Shown one piece after another: positions 42,113 to 51,970 of a stretch of 64,000 nt of DNA. Each line of letters starts with the position of its first letter. Within the stretch, counting starts at the first letter, position 1. Position numbers and translations under genes: made by a program. Location of the stretch: NCBI GenBank assembly GCA_025210455.1, contig JAOARQ010000057.1, positions 62,001 to 126,000 on the forward strand, given 5' to 3'. Origin of the DNA: Pelagimonas sp. (lineage in GTDB: Bacteria; Pseudomonadota; Alphaproteobacteria; Rhodobacterales; Rhodobacteraceae). The notes beneath the pieces are model-generated. The model made no database searches, was not told the origin of the DNA, and worked only from the letters and a program-made list of their open reading frames with translations.

Positions 42113-42982
42113 TCAGAACCATTGCCCCGGCTCCATCAGTCCCAGATCCAGCAATTGCCGGGAATGCCATTCAAAAGGTGTCGAATTGTGCCAGCGGAAA
42201 GTCTGGATATCAAAGGTGGACCCAGGGTTGCGCTTTAGCGCTTTTGCCGTGCGATAGGAAACAATGGCAGCGGTCAGGTTGTTGTGCCAAGGGCAGGCAT
42301 ACGTATTGTATTCTTCATCGTTGAAGGTGTGGTTCTCTAGCAGCCTCAGCCCTTCTTTGGATTTGAACAGGCTGATGCGATCAATCTTGCGGCGGTCAGC
42401 GGGCACATGTTCCTCATAGCGCCAGCGAATGCCACCAAAGAAATCCAGCTGCCGTTCTTTTGGATAGTTGTGATTGTTTTCATCTGGGCGCGCGAGCGCG
42501 TAATATCCTGATTTGTCCAGATAGGCATCATCCAGAGACACGGCATTCGGGGTTTTATCCAGATCGCCGGCATAAACATCAATAACATACGTCAGCATAG
42601 CATCACGCCGCTCTTCTGTGTGAAAGGCCAGAAGTTCTCCAATTGAGCGTGTTTCGCAATAAGGATAGAATAAATATTCCGCGTTGTAGCAGTAATACAT
42701 CCAGATCCCCGGCGCGGCCTCAATGATGGCGTTTACTGCGGTTGTCAGCGCATTGTCCTGCGTCATGTCATAGGCGATGCGATGCACTTTTTCCTTTAGG
42801 TCGCGGGGCAGTTCCAGATCATCGCGGGCAAAGCACAAAACCGATTTAAATCCCGACAGGCGGGTGTGTCTGATGGTTGTGGCCAGTTCCACATCATCTT
42901 CGGCGAAGATCATCGCAATCGGCCCTTTGGCCAGCGCCTCAGAACCGGTGCTTAGAAAGGTTTCAAGATCTGGATACTGCAT
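42113..42982 (-). CDS. Conserved hypothetical protein, possibly glycosyltransferase-2-like
   Basis: Protein of 289 residues starting at 42982, where AGAGGCCCAAA supplies a ribosome site; the frame is open to 43141. The N-terminus (GPIAMIFAEDDVELATTIRH, GFKSVLCFARDD) resembles GT-A-like proteins of Rhodobacteraceae annotated as family-2 glycosyltransferases. I see no clear DxD metal motif in the expected place, so function is uncertain. It diverges from miaB; the two open frames overlap on opposite strands, which makes the shorter starts the likely ones. Confidence 0.65.
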   Translation of the reverse strand: MQYPDLETFLSTGSEALAKGPIAMIFAEDDVELATTIRHTRLSGFKSVLCFARDDLELPRDLKEKVHRIAYDMTQDNALTTAVNAIIEAAPGIWMYYCYNAEYLFYPYCETRSIGELLAFHTEERRDAMLTYVIDVYAGDLDKTPNAVSLDDAYLDKSGYYALARPDENNHNYPKERQLDFFGGIRWRYEEHVPADRRKIDRISLFKSKEGLRLLENHTFNDEEYNTYACPWHNNLTAAIVSYRTAKALKRNPGSTFDIQTFRWHNSTPFEWHSRQLLDLGLMEPGQWF

Positions 42983-43128
42983 TTTGGGCCTCTGCTGGGT
43001 CTTATAGCTAGAATCGGTGAAAAACTCGTGCATTGCAAGCAGGCCCGGTTTTGCGGTATCTGCGGCCTTTGACGGTGTGGGAAAGTCACAATGCGCCCAG
43101 GCTGATCTCTGCGACAGGAGCCAATCCG

Positions 43129-44439
43129 ATGACCGAGCCAAAGAAACTGTTCATCAAAACATACGGTTGCCAGATGAACGTCTATGACAGTGAACGCATG
43201 GCCGAAGCCATGGGTGGTCAGGGCTATACGCAGGTCGATTCCCCGGATGATGCGGATATGATCCTGCTAAACACCTGTCATATTCGCGAAAAAGCGGCGG
43301 AAAAGGTCTATTCTGAACTGGGGCGCTACAAAGGGTTGAAGGCCGAAAAGCCGGATCTCAAGATCGGTGTCGCGGGCTGTGTCGCGCAGGCGGAAGGGCA
43401 GGAAATCATGCGCCGTCAGCCCTTGGTCGATCTTGTCGTTGGCCCGCAAAGTTATCACCGCTTGCCCGAGCTAGAGGCAAAGACTCGCGAGGGAAAAAAG
43501 GCGCTGGATACGGATTTCCCCGAAGAGGACAAGTTCAACCACCTGAAATCGCGCCCCAAAGCCAAACGCGGCCCAACAGCCTTCCTGACTGTGCAGGAAG
43601 GTTGTGACAAATTCTGTGCGTTCTGTGTGGTGCCTTACACCCGAGGTGCAGAGGTGTCGCGCCCATCGCAGCGCGTGATGTCAGAAGCGCGCGATCTCGT
43701 GGAACGCGGTGTGCGCGAGATCACCCTGCTGGGGCAGAATGTGAATGCCTATCACGGTCACACCAAAGGTCTGGCCGGTCTAATCCGTGAACTTTCCACC
43801 ATTGACGGGCTGGAACGTATCCGATTCACCACCTCGCACCCCAACGATATGGATGATGAACTGATCGCCGCCCATGGTGAATGCGAAAAGCTGATGCCTT
43901 ATCTGCATTTGCCAGTGCAGGCGGGCAGCGACAAAATCCTCAAGCGCATGAACCGTTCGCACACCGCCGAGGAATACATTCGCCTGATCGAACGCCTGCG
44001 CAATGCGCGGCCTGATCTGCATATGTCAGGGGATTTCATCGTTGGCTTCCCCGAAGAGACCGAGCAGGATTTCCAGGACACTATGGCCCTGATTGAAGAG
44101 GTCAAATACGGCTCTGCCTTCTCGTTCAAATATTCGGAACGTCCGGGCACCCCCGCAGCCGAGCGCCCTCAGGTGCCTGAAAACGAAAAGGATGATCGCC
44201 TGCAGCGGTTGCAAGCGCTTCTGAGTCAGCAACAGCGCGATTTGCAGGACGCGATGGTCGGGCGCGATGTGCACGTGCTGTTCGAAAAACCGGGTCGTCT
44301 TGAAGGGCAGATGGGGGGCAAATCTGAGTATCTGCACGCGGTTCACGTGCATGCACCTGATGTACAGCCGGGTGATCTGCGCCGCGTTCGAATCGAATCA
44401 TCTTCGCGGAACTCACTGTCGGGTGTGCTGCTGGGCTGA
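43129..44439 (+). CDS. miaB: tRNA-2-methylthio-N6-dimethylallyladenosine synthase
   Basis: Radical SAM methylthiotransferase of 436 residues that modifies A37 of tRNAs reading UNN codons. The N-terminal cluster cysteines are in [23 protein letters not shown] and [11 protein letters not shown]; the radical SAM motif is [17 protein letters not shown]-terminal TRAM domain ends the protein. AGGAG upstream fixes the start at 43129; the frame runs open from 43033. It opens the conserved miaB-phoH-ybeY-corC-lnt neighbourhood, here interrupted by two OmpA/lipoprotein genes. Confidence 0.96.
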   Translation: MTEPKKLFIKTYGCQMNVYDSERMAEAMGGQGYTQVDSPDDADMILLNTCHIREKAAEKVYSELGRYKGLKAEKPDLKIGVAGCVAQAEGQEIMRRQPLVDLVVGPQSYHRLPELEAKTREGKKALDTDFPEEDKFNHLKSRPKAKRGPTAFLTVQEGCDKFCAFCVVPYTRGAEVSRPSQRVMSEARDLVERGVREITLLGQNVNAYHGHTKGLAGLIRELSTIDGLERIRFTTSHPNDMDDELIAAHGECEKLMPYLHLPVQAGSDKILKRMNRSHTAEEYIRLIERLRNARPDLHMSGDFIVGFPEETEQDFQDTMALIEEVKYGSAFSFKYSERPGTPAAERPQVPENEKDDRLQRLQALLSQQQRDLQDAMVGRDVHVLFEKPGRLEGQMGGKSEYLHAVHVHAPDVQPGDLRRVRIESSSRNSLSGVLLG

Positions 44440-44629
44440 TTGCCTGATCGCTGCCCGAAGACGCTGATTTGCCTTGAAAATGACCCCGCTAACGGGATTG
44501 TTTCCGAATCTGTGACTTTTCCCCCTGTGATTTCACTTCACACGCGGAGAGATATCACTAAAGTATTGATATAGTTAACTCGCACACCTGGGCTGCCAGC
44601 AGAGGTATTCAAGTGCGGTTGGGGGAAAC

Positions 44630-45253
44630 ATGAAAAAAGGGACAGAGGCTGTGGCGAACAAAATCACCAAAGCCATCGGTGCATTCGCGCTGGTCGCGCT
44701 CGGTCTGACTGCAGCCGCGCCAGCCATGGCTGATGCTGCAAAAGCAAAAACACCTTTCATTTCGACGCAATCTCAGCAGCTGCTGGGCGGAAGTGGTGAA
44801 CAGTATATTCCGGGTATCTGGGTGGATCCCGATGGCTGTGAACACTGGGTTATGGATGACGGTATCGAAGGATACATGTCCCCGCACGTGAACCGCAAAG
44901 GCATCCCGGTGTGTCGCCGTCAGAATGTCTGCGGTGTGATGAATTCGGATCAGTTCTTTGCCACGGATAGCTATCGCATCTCTGCGGCGGGTCGTGCGCG
45001 TCTGGCCCAGTTTTTCCAGGGGTCAAATGCGATTGCCTTTGTGATTGCAGGACACACTGACAGCCGTGCATCCGATGAATACAACATGCGTCTGTCCTAT
45101 AACCGTGCAAAATCGGTTGCGGCTGTTGGGCGCTCGGTCGGGGCGAATATCACGGATATCCGCGGGTATGGCGAACGTATGCCGGTGGCCTCGAACGGAA
45201 CCCGTCAGGGCATGGCCAAAAACCGCCGTGTAGAAATCATCTGCATTCGCTGA
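44630..45253 (+). CDS. OmpA-family outer-membrane/periplasmic protein with a small repeated N-domain
   Basis: Protein of 207 residues. A signal peptide ends near PAMADAA (residue about 32). Residues about 61-90 carry GIWVDPDGCEHWVMDDGIEGYMS, a motif also found in the next gene. The C-terminal 100 residues form an OmpA/MotB peptidoglycan-binding domain (IAFVIAGHTDSRASDEYN, LSYNRAKSV, IRGYGERMPVASN). It probably anchors to peptidoglycan. The next gene starts 13 bp later, so they form one unit. Confidence 0.85.
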   Translation: MKKGTEAVANKITKAIGAFALVALGLTAAAPAMADAAKAKTPFISTQSQQLLGGSGEQYIPGIWVDPDGCEHWVMDDGIEGYMSPHVNRKGIPVCRRQNVCGVMNSDQFFATDSYRISAAGRARLAQFFQGSNAIAFVIAGHTDSRASDEYNMRLSYNRAKSVAAVGRSVGANITDIRGYGERMPVASNGTRQGMAKNRRVEIICIR

Positions 45254-45266
45254 GGGATCAGACATT

Positions 45267-45581
45267 ATGAATATTGTTAAGCTAACTCTGATCCTTGGTG
45301 CGACTGTCGCGCTGGCGGGCTGTGATCTGGGCGCACATGGGCCTGACAAAAGTCTCGACCGTGGTTTCGACAGCGACCGCAACCTTGGCAACATGAAGGC
45401 AGGCATCTGGGTTGATCCAAATGGCTGCGATCACTGGATCATTGATGACGGTGTAGAAGGCTATCTGTCTGCGCGTCTGGATAAATTCGGCAAACCGGTT
45501 TGCTCCGGTGTTGCGCCGCCGACAGTGGTTGTGGGTGACTTTAAACAGGGGTCGACATCTGCGATCGGCGACCCTCTCTGA
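45267..45581 (+). CDS. Lipoprotein with the same domain as the upstream OmpA-family protein
   Basis: Protein of 104 residues. Lipoprotein signal with lipobox LAGC (about residues 16-19). Residues about 46-75 read AGIWVDPNGCDHWIIDDGVEGYLSARLD, matching the upstream protein with the same spaced residues G-IWVDP-x-GC-x-HW-x2-DDG-x-EGY-x-S, and later GxPVC. The shared Cys pair could form a disulfide. The family is not known to me. It ends before a terminator. Confidence 0.8.
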   Translation: MNIVKLTLILGATVALAGCDLGAHGPDKSLDRGFDSDRNLGNMKAGIWVDPNGCDHWIIDDGVEGYLSARLDKFGKPVCSGVAPPTVVVGDFKQGSTSAIGDPL

Positions 45582-45604
45582 CGGGCGATGCCAGTATGAT
45601 CATG

Positions 45605-45639
45605 CGGCCGCCAGACCTTCTGCGCGGCCGTTTTCTTTT
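45605..45639 (+). terminator. Rho-independent terminator of the OmpA-lipoprotein unit
   Basis: CGGCCG (45605-45610) pairs with CGGCCG (45625-45630), followed by TTTTCTTTT, 25 bp past the lipoprotein stop. Confidence 0.7.
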
Positions 45640-45747
45640 GCAACTGATCGCCTTGGGGTGTCATTTGCGTGACATTTGCAGCTCAAGACTTGCGTGTCTT
45701 TGCGCAGACAGGCACCATATCTACAGACCAAGCGCCAGGAGAAATGC

Positions 45748-46722
45748 GTGACCGCCGCTACATTGTCTGACACGATCCTAGAATTTCCGGACAACCGTCT
45801 GCTGATTGATCTCTGCGGAGAATATGATCGCAACCTAACCGATATCGAAGCCCGCACCGGTGTACAGATTCTGCGCCGGGGCAACCAGCTGGCAATCCAC
45901 GGCGAACCCGAGGCTCTTGAGGCCGCTGTGGAAGTGTTGCAGGCGCTCTATGACCGGCTTGAGCAGGGGCGCGAAGTCGCCAGCAGCGATATTGATCGCG
46001 AATTTCGCGTGGGGGATGAAACCAGCGCGGATGAACAGCTTGAGATGTTCGCAGGCGGCAAGGTGGAAATCAAAACCCGCAAAAAGCTGATCGAGCCCCG
46101 CACCGATGCGCAGAAGGCTTATGTGACTTCGCTTTTCGCCAATGAGATGGCCTTTGGTATCGGCCCGGCCGGGACGGGTAAAACCTATCTGGCGGTCGCT
46201 GTTGGCGTGAATATGCTGATCAATGGCGAAGTGGATAAGATTATCCTGTGTCGTCCTGCGGTTGAGGCGGGTGAACGTCTGGGCTTCCTTCCCGGGACGC
46301 AGGAAGAAAAAGTCGATCCCTATATGCAGCCGCTTTATGACGCGCTGAATGATTTTCTGCCGGGCAAGCAATTGGCGAAAATGCGCGAAGAGAAGACGGT
46401 AGAAATTGCACCGCTGGCCTTTATGCGGGGGCGGACGCTGTCGAACGCCTTTGTGGTGCTGGATGAAGCGCAAAACGCCACCACCATGCAGATGAAGATG
46501 TTCCTGACGCGACTTGGCGAAGGATCACGCATGGTGATTACCGGCGACCGCACGCAGGTCGATCTGCCGCGCGGGGTGCCCTCGGGTTTGGCGGATGCGG
46601 AACGTCTGCTTGGGCATGTGGACGGTATCTCATTTAACTACTTCACAGGCAAAGATGTGGTGCGCCATCCGCTGGTTGCGGCCATTATCGAAGCCTATGA
46701 AAAGGACGCCGAAGGTGCATAA
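45748..46722 (+). CDS. phoH: PhoH-family ATPase (PhoH-like RNA-binding)
   Basis: Cytosolic PhoH/YbeZ-type ATPase of 324 residues. A short N-terminal KH-like part (about residues 40-80) precedes the NTPase core: Walker A GPAGTGKTYLAVAVGV, Walker B VVLDEAQNATTMQM, and GDRTQVDLPRGVPSGL. It acts with YbeY in RNA processing and ribosome maturation. I choose the GTG at 45748 because AGGAG precedes it at normal spacing; the frame extends to a TTG at 45676. ybeY follows after 33 bp. Confidence 0.93.
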   Translation: MTAATLSDTILEFPDNRLLIDLCGEYDRNLTDIEARTGVQILRRGNQLAIHGEPEALEAAVEVLQALYDRLEQGREVASSDIDREFRVGDETSADEQLEMFAGGKVEIKTRKKLIEPRTDAQKAYVTSLFANEMAFGIGPAGTGKTYLAVAVGVNMLINGEVDKIILCRPAVEAGERLGFLPGTQEEKVDPYMQPLYDALNDFLPGKQLAKMREEKTVEIAPLAFMRGRTLSNAFVVLDEAQNATTMQMKMFLTRLGEGSRMVITGDRTQVDLPRGVPSGLADAERLLGHVDGISFNYFTGKDVVRHPLVAAIIEAYEKDAEGA

Positions 46723-46755
46723 TGCGCTATTTGTGCATCTCTGGGGGCTTGTTTC

Positions 46756-47280
46756 GTGCTGACCGATACGATTTATGAAGCGACCCCATGGGAAGAGATC
46801 GGGCTAGAAACCTATGCTGAACGCGCCGCGCAGGCAGTTTTGGCGCATTTGCAGTTGGATCCCGCATTCTATGAGATTTGTGTCATGGGCTGCGATGACG
46901 CGCGTATTGCAACCCTGAATGCTGATTTTCGTGGGAAGCCGCAGCCAACCAATGTGCTTAGCTGGCCCTCAGAGGATCTCGCGGCGCATGACGATGGCGG
47001 ACAACCCGAGGAGCCCTCGCCAGAGGGCGAGGAGGAGCCCCACCATCTGGGGGATATCGCCATCGCCTTTGAAACCTGCCAGCGAGAGGCGCAAGAACAG
47101 GGTAAAACCTTTGAAGCCCATGTGATGCATTTGCTTGTTCATGGAACATTACATCTTCTGGGCTACGATCACATTCGTGACAGGGATGCCACGCTTATGG
47201 AGGATATCGAGGTCTCGATACTTGGCAAACTGGGGTTTGCAGACCCATATAGAGAAGATATAGGGCCTGATGGCTTGTAA
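46756..47280 (+). CDS. ybeY: Endoribonuclease YbeY
   Basis: Metal-dependent RNase of 174 residues that matures 16S rRNA ends and joins ribosome quality control. The zinc site HGTLHLLGYDH is intact. An acidic insertion (DDGGQPEEPSPEGEEEPHHL) in the middle is typical of alphaproteobacterial YbeY. It starts with GTG at 46756. phoH is upstream and corC downstream by 13 bp. Confidence 0.95.
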   Translation: MLTDTIYEATPWEEIGLETYAERAAQAVLAHLQLDPAFYEICVMGCDDARIATLNADFRGKPQPTNVLSWPSEDLAAHDDGGQPEEPSPEGEEEPHHLGDIAIAFETCQREAQEQGKTFEAHVMHLLVHGTLHLLGYDHIRDRDATLMEDIEVSILGKLGFADPYREDIGPDGL

Positions 47281-47293
47281 TTGGTAAGGATGA

Positions 47294-48241
47294 ATGGGCG
47301 AAATTGACGGCTCGTCTAACGCGGCGCAAAGCGCGCAAGAGACGAGACAGGTATTGAAACAGGCAAACGGTACTGCGGCAAAGCCCGGTCTGTTTGGACG
47401 AATTGGGTCTTGGTTCAACGGGGATGCTGTGCCACCTCCGCAGGCCAGCTTGGCAAATGGGGCTGTGCCACAGCGTCAGATGCATGGCATGATCAACTTG
47501 CGCAGGATGCGTGTTGAAGATGTTGCTGTTCCGCGGGCCGAAATTGTGGCGGTCTCTGAAACGGTTTCAAAAGATGAACTGCTGCAGACGTTTCGGGAAA
47601 GCGGGTTAACCCGGTTGCCAGTCTATGACGGTACGCTGGATACACCCATCGGAATGGCACACCTTAAGGATTTCGCCCTCTCGCACGGGTTTAATGGTAC
47701 GCAGGAGGATTTCGATCTGCAATCCATGCTGCGCCCCTTGTTGTTTGTGCCCCCATCCATGCCGATTGGTGTTCTCCTGACCAAGATGCAGACCGAACGT
47801 CGGCACATGGCCTTGGTGATTGATGAATATGGCGGTGTAGACGGCATCGTCACCATCGAAGATCTGATTGAGCAGGTCATCGGCGAAATCGAAGATGAAC
47901 ACGACGGTGAAGAAGATCAGCTTTGGCTACGCGAGGGGCCTGGTTGCTATCTTGCCGTTGCGAAAACCCCTCTGGATGAGTTCGAAACCGAAATCGGGGT
48001 GACATTGTCAGACCATGATGATGTCGACACCGAAGAGGTTGATACGCTGGGCGGGCTTGTTTTTGTTCTGGCGGGCCATGTTCCAACGCGGGGCGAAGTT
48101 GTGCCGCACCCCAAGGGTGTCGAGTTTGAGGTTGTAGATGCGGACCCGAGGCGTATTAAACGCCTGCGCGTGCGCCTTCCCGGTGCAGATCGCGCATCGC
48201 AACCGGCCTCGGCCTCGCAAATTGATGGAACTCATGGCTGA
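47294..48241 (+). CDS. corC: CorC/HlyC-type CBS-pair protein
   Basis: Cytosolic protein of 315 residues with two CBS domains (about residues 75-200: MRVEDVAVPRAEIVAVSE, then MALVIDEYGGVDGIVTIEDL) and a C-terminal CorC-HlyC transporter-associated domain. It lacks the membrane domain of long HlyC/CorB forms. E. coli CorC is linked to magnesium and cobalt efflux. AAGGATGA before the start gives normal spacing. Its stop overlaps the lnt start by 8 bp. Confidence 0.92.
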   Translation: MGEIDGSSNAAQSAQETRQVLKQANGTAAKPGLFGRIGSWFNGDAVPPPQASLANGAVPQRQMHGMINLRRMRVEDVAVPRAEIVAVSETVSKDELLQTFRESGLTRLPVYDGTLDTPIGMAHLKDFALSHGFNGTQEDFDLQSMLRPLLFVPPSMPIGVLLTKMQTERRHMALVIDEYGGVDGIVTIEDLIEQVIGEIEDEHDGEEDQLWLREGPGCYLAVAKTPLDEFETEIGVTLSDHDDVDTEEVDTLGGLVFVLAGHVPTRGEVVPHPKGVEFEVVDADPRRIKRLRVRLPGADRASQPASASQIDGTHG

Positions 48242-49781
48242 TACAAGCAGCGCGGCGCCTCGGCCCCTGCCTCTTTGGATGCGATTGCCGATCGCAATCG
48301 GCACTGGCGTGGTCATGGGGTTGGGAATGGCCCCCTATGATCTGTGGTATCTGGCCTTTGCGGGTGTGGTCGTTGCCTTTTGGCTGTTTAGAGCCGCACC
48401 ACGCGGGATATATGCCGCAGGGACCGGTTGGGGGCTGGGCCTGGGCTATTTTGGCTTTTCGCTGGGCTGGATTGTCGAACCCTTTCTGGTGGATGCGCAG
48501 GCAACAGGATGGATGGCGCCTTTTGCCCTGTTTGGCATGGCCGCTGGGCTGGCACTGTTCTGGGGGCTTGCGTTCTGGATGGCAGCCCATGCACGCACCC
48601 GGCTGCGATTGGCCCTGATTTTAGCCTGGACCGGAGCGGAACTGGCGCGGGCTTTTGTTTTTACCGGCTTTCCATGGGCCTTGGTGTCATATCTTTGGCT
48701 GCCGGTTGCGCCAATCCAGCTGGTTTCGCTGCTCGGACCGCATGGGTTGAATCTGGCTACCTTCGGGATGGCTGCTCTTTTTGCTGCAGCGGTGCCGCGC
48801 GATGGCTTGCGACTATTGCCCGCCGTGCTGGGGACCACTGCGCTGATTTCTTTGTTTATCGTCGGTGCTAGTCGGATAGCGCCCATTGATGATGACCCGG
48901 AGCGCCCGGTTGTGCGACTGATACAACCCAATGCAGCACAGCATGAGAAATGGGATCCACGGCTGATCCCAACTTTTTTCCAACGTCAGATAGAGTTTAC
49001 CGCTGCGCCAGCCACACCGGGCTTGGGTGATCCTGATCTGATCGTCTGGCCAGAAACTTCTGTGGCCAATCTTTTGCACCGTGCGGGAACGGAGTTGGGA
49101 CAAATCAGCCATGCCGCCGGCGCGGCGTCTGTCATAGCTGGTATTCAGCGGTTTCAGGATGGGAATTTCTACAATTCACTGGTGCATCTGGGGGCGGATG
49201 GGGCCTTGCAGCATGTCTATGACAAGCATCACCTTGTGCCTTTCGGAGAGTACATGCCAGCCGAAGACTTCTTTAAGCGCTGGAATCTTCTTGGGCTGGC
49301 CTCCCGTGCCGAGGGCGGGTATTCGGCTGGACCCGGTCCCGAGACGCTGGATCTGGGCAAGATTGGCCGCGCTGTTCCGCTTATTTGTTACGAAGCCGTC
49401 TTCCCTCAGGATGTGCGCGGTGCGCCGGGACGGGCGGATTTCCTGTTGCAGATCACCAATGACGCCTGGTTTGGTCAGTGGTCGGGCCCTTATCAGCACC
49501 TTGCACAGGCGCGAATCCGGGCGATCGAGATGGGGCTGCCCATGTTGCGGGCCGCCAATACCGGCGTTTCTGCTGTGATCGACCCTTCGGGCCGTATTCT
49601 TGCGGAACTTGGGTTGGGGCAGGCTGGTTTTGTCGATGCACAAATGCCAAAGGCCTTACCTGAAACAATTTACGCCAAATATGGGGATCTTCCCGTTGTT
49701 GGTTTACTAATTCTTTCAGTTTTGGGTTTAATTGGTTCAATTATCTTTACCCCCGTTGACCGGCGGGACGGCAGCACTTAG
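48234..49781 (+). CDS. lnt: Apolipoprotein N-acyltransferase
   Basis: Inner-membrane enzyme of 515 residues, with several N-terminal hydrophobic segments and a C-terminal nitrilase-type domain. The catalytic triad is visible: Glu in [11 protein letters not shown], Lys in [14 protein letters not shown], Cys in LICYEAVFP. It adds the third acyl chain to lipoproteins. The ATG at 48234 overlaps the corC stop; ATG 48225 is an alternative. metK follows with its own riboswitch. Confidence 0.95.
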   Translation: MADTSSAAPRPLPLWMRLPIAIGTGVVMGLGMAPYDLWYLAFAGVVVAFWLFRAAPRGIYAAGTGWGLGLGYFGFSLGWIVEPFLVDAQATGWMAPFALFGMAAGLALFWGLAFWMAAHARTRLRLALILAWTGAELARAFVFTGFPWALVSYLWLPVAPIQLVSLLGPHGLNLATFGMAALFAAAVPRDGLRLLPAVLGTTALISLFIVGASRIAPIDDDPERPVVRLIQPNAAQHEKWDPRLIPTFFQRQIEFTAAPATPGLGDPDLIVWPETSVANLLHRAGTELGQISHAAGAASVIAGIQRFQDGNFYNSLVHLGADGALQHVYDKHHLVPFGEYMPAEDFFKRWNLLGLASRAEGGYSAGPGPETLDLGKIGRAVPLICYEAVFPQDVRGAPGRADFLLQITNDAWFGQWSGPYQHLAQARIRAIEMGLPMLRAANTGVSAVIDPSGRILAELGLGQAGFVDAQMPKALPETIYAKYGDLPVVGLLILSVLGLIGSIIFTPVDRRDGST

Positions 49782-49797
49782 GTCGCTTTTGTTTTCT

Positions 49798-49846
49798 TCA
49801 TCGCCACAACGGCTTCCTGACGTGGCGATTCGTACTTAATGGAGCA
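49798..49846 (+). promoter_or_regulatory. SAM/SAH riboswitch of metK
   Basis: The 5' leader of metK has the signature of the Rhodobacterales SAM/SAH RNA (RF01727, from memory). P1 arms TCGCCAC (49801-49807) and GTGGCGA (49822-49828) enclose a loop with AACGGCTTCCTGAC; a short linker ends in TTAATGGAGCA. The loop segment GCTTCC can pair with GGAGC at 49841-49845, which is the ribosome binding site, making the pseudoknot that shuts off translation when ligand binds. Confidence 0.88.
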
Positions 49847-49849
49847 ATC

Positions 49850-51016
49850 ATGTCCAGACAGAACTACACTTTCACTTCGGAATCCGTCTCCGAGGGCCAT
49901 CCTGATAAGGTCTGTGATCGTATCTCAGACGCCGTTCTGGACGCATTCCTGCGCGAAGAGCCCACCGCCCGCGTCGCCTGCGAAACCTTTGCCACCAGTG
50001 GTATGGTTGTTATTGGTGGAGAAGTGGGTCTTTCCGATGAGGAACGCCTGAAAACCTATATGGGATCCATCGGCCAGATCGCACGTGATTGCATTCGTGA
50101 CATCGGTTATGAACAAGATCAGTTTCACTGGAACACCTGCCGCGTCATGAATTTCCTGCACGAACAATCTGCGCATATTGCGCAGGGTGTTGATCGCGAT
50201 GGCGCGGGTGATCAGGGGATCATGTTTGGCTATGCCACCAATGAAACCGCTGAACTTATGCCCGCGCCAATCCAGTATAGCCATGCGATCCTGCGTCGTT
50301 TGGCAGAAGCACGCAAATCTGGTGCCGAACCAACCCTGCGCCCGGATGCCAAAAGCCAGCTTTCCGTTGTGTATCAGGATGGCAAACCGGTCGGTGTCAG
50401 CTCGATTGTCTTGTCGACGCAGCACGAAAGCGAAGATCAGACCAGCGATGATATTCGCGCCATTGTTGAGCCCTATATCCGCGAAGTACTGCCCGAAGGC
50501 TGGATTTCCGAAGACACCGAATGGTGGGTCAACCCGACGGGTACATTTGTAATCGGTGGCCCGGATGGCGATGCGGGCCTGACTGGGCGTAAGATCATCG
50601 TGGACACCTATGGGGGCGCAGCACCGCATGGTGGTGGCGCATTCTCCGGTAAAGATCCGACCAAGGTTGACCGATCGGCCGCCTATGCCGCGCGCTATCT
50701 GGCCAAGAATGTGGTGGCTTCTGGTCTGGCAGAGCGTTGTACAATTCAGCTGTCTTACGCGATTGGCGTGGCCAAACCGCTGTCGATCTATGCTGACACC
50801 TATGGCACAGGCGTAATCCCGGACGCTGAAATCGAGAAAGCAGTCTCGGCGTCAATGGATTTGACGCCACGCGGCATTCGTGAACATCTGGGTCTGGAAA
50901 AACCAATCTACGAGCGCACCGCCGCCTACGGCCACTTTGGCCGAGCACCCGAAGCTGACGGTGGCTTCAGCTGGGAGCGTACCGATCTGGTGGAAACCCT
51001 GAAAAAGGCCGGTTAA
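49850..51016 (+). CDS. metK: S-adenosylmethionine synthetase
   Basis: Enzyme of 388 residues that makes SAM from methionine and ATP. Signatures are [20 protein letters not shown] near the start, [18 protein letters not shown], and [19 protein letters not shown]. Translation is controlled by the SAM/SAH riboswitch in its leader, and a strong hairpin ends the gene. trmB follows after that terminator. Confidence 0.97.
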   Translation: MSRQNYTFTSESVSEGHPDKVCDRISDAVLDAFLREEPTARVACETFATSGMVVIGGEVGLSDEERLKTYMGSIGQIARDCIRDIGYEQDQFHWNTCRVMNFLHEQSAHIAQGVDRDGAGDQGIMFGYATNETAELMPAPIQYSHAILRRLAEARKSGAEPTLRPDAKSQLSVVYQDGKPVGVSSIVLSTQHESEDQTSDDIRAIVEPYIREVLPEGWISEDTEWWVNPTGTFVIGGPDGDAGLTGRKIIVDTYGGAAPHGGGAFSGKDPTKVDRSAAYAARYLAKNVVASGLAERCTIQLSYAIGVAKPLSIYADTYGTGVIPDAEIEKAVSASMDLTPRGIREHLGLEKPIYERTAAYGHFGRAPEADGGFSWERTDLVETLKKAG

Positions 51017-51023
51017 CAAATAT

Positions 51024-51055
51024 AACCCCAGAGCATCGCTCTGGGGTTGTTCTTT
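51024..51055 (+). terminator. Rho-independent terminator of metK
   Basis: AACCCCAGAGC (51024-51034) and GCTCTGGGGTT (51038-51048) form an 11-bp stem with ATC loop, then GTTCTTT. Confidence 0.85.
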
Positions 51056-51098
51056 GGCCAGTTGCCAGAATGCCGTTTCACAGGTAAACGCCCAGCCC

Positions 51099-51812
51099 AT
51101 GACCACATCAAACAAACACCCCGGCGCGCCTTGGCGAAACTTTTATGGTCGCATCAAAGGCAAGACCCTGAAATCCTCGCAAGAGGCCTATCTGGACGAA
51201 GATCTGGCCAAACTGTCGCCGGGTGCGGTGGATTGGGATGTGAACCCTGAACGCAAGCCTCTGGACCTGGATGCGCTGTTTGGTGGCAAACCGGTCTGGC
51301 TGGAAGTGGGCTTTGGCGGCGGCGAACATCTGGTGCATCAGGCGGCGCAAAACCCGGATGTAGGCATTATCGGATGTGAACCTTACATCAACGGCGTTGC
51401 GATGTTGCTGGGCAAGATCCGCAAAGCTGGCGTGACCAATCTTTGCGTCTATCCGGGCGATGCGCGAAACATGTTTGATGTGCTGCCTGAACAGTCGATT
51501 TCCAAGGCTTTTCTGCTTTACCCCGATCCCTGGCCGAAAAAACGCCATCACCGCCGTCGCTTTGTCACGGCGGAACATCTTGACCCTTTGGCCAAGGTGA
51601 TGAAGCCGGGGGCAGAGTTCCGTGTGGCTACGGATATTCCCGACTATGTGCGCCAAACCATGATTGAGGTGCCAAAAGCCGGATTTGAATGGCTGGCTGA
51701 AGGGCCATCTGATTGGCGCAACAGTTGGGATGACTGGATTTCTACCCGGTATGAACAAAAGGCACTGCGTGAAGATCGCACACCGCACTACATGACGTTC
51801 CGCAAGCGTTAG
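51099..51812 (+). CDS. trmB: tRNA (guanine-46-N7)-methyltransferase
   Basis: SAM-dependent methyltransferase of 237 residues that makes m7G46 in tRNA. The SAM site is VWLEVGFGGGEHLVHQA (about residue 68) and the conserved KAFLLYPDPWPKKRHHRRRF follows, both diagnostic of TrmB. I use ATG 51099; the frame is open to a TTG at 51054. It is close behind the metK terminator. Confidence 0.94.
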   Translation: MTTSNKHPGAPWRNFYGRIKGKTLKSSQEAYLDEDLAKLSPGAVDWDVNPERKPLDLDALFGGKPVWLEVGFGGGEHLVHQAAQNPDVGIIGCEPYINGVAMLLGKIRKAGVTNLCVYPGDARNMFDVLPEQSISKAFLLYPDPWPKKRHHRRRFVTAEHLDPLAKVMKPGAEFRVATDIPDYVRQTMIEVPKAGFEWLAEGPSDWRNSWDDWISTRYEQKALREDRTPHYMTFRKR

Positions 51813-51970
51813 GCTTGCAAACTATCGGATAAACTCGGTCAAAACCCTGCGTGACCGCAGGAAAAATGTCATGCGCTAACGCTGCTGTTGTATCAGGGGC
51901 GCAGGGCCATGGACAGGCATATCCCCTTGGTCTATCACCCAAAGGAAGAATGCTAAGGAGAGCCTCTGAT

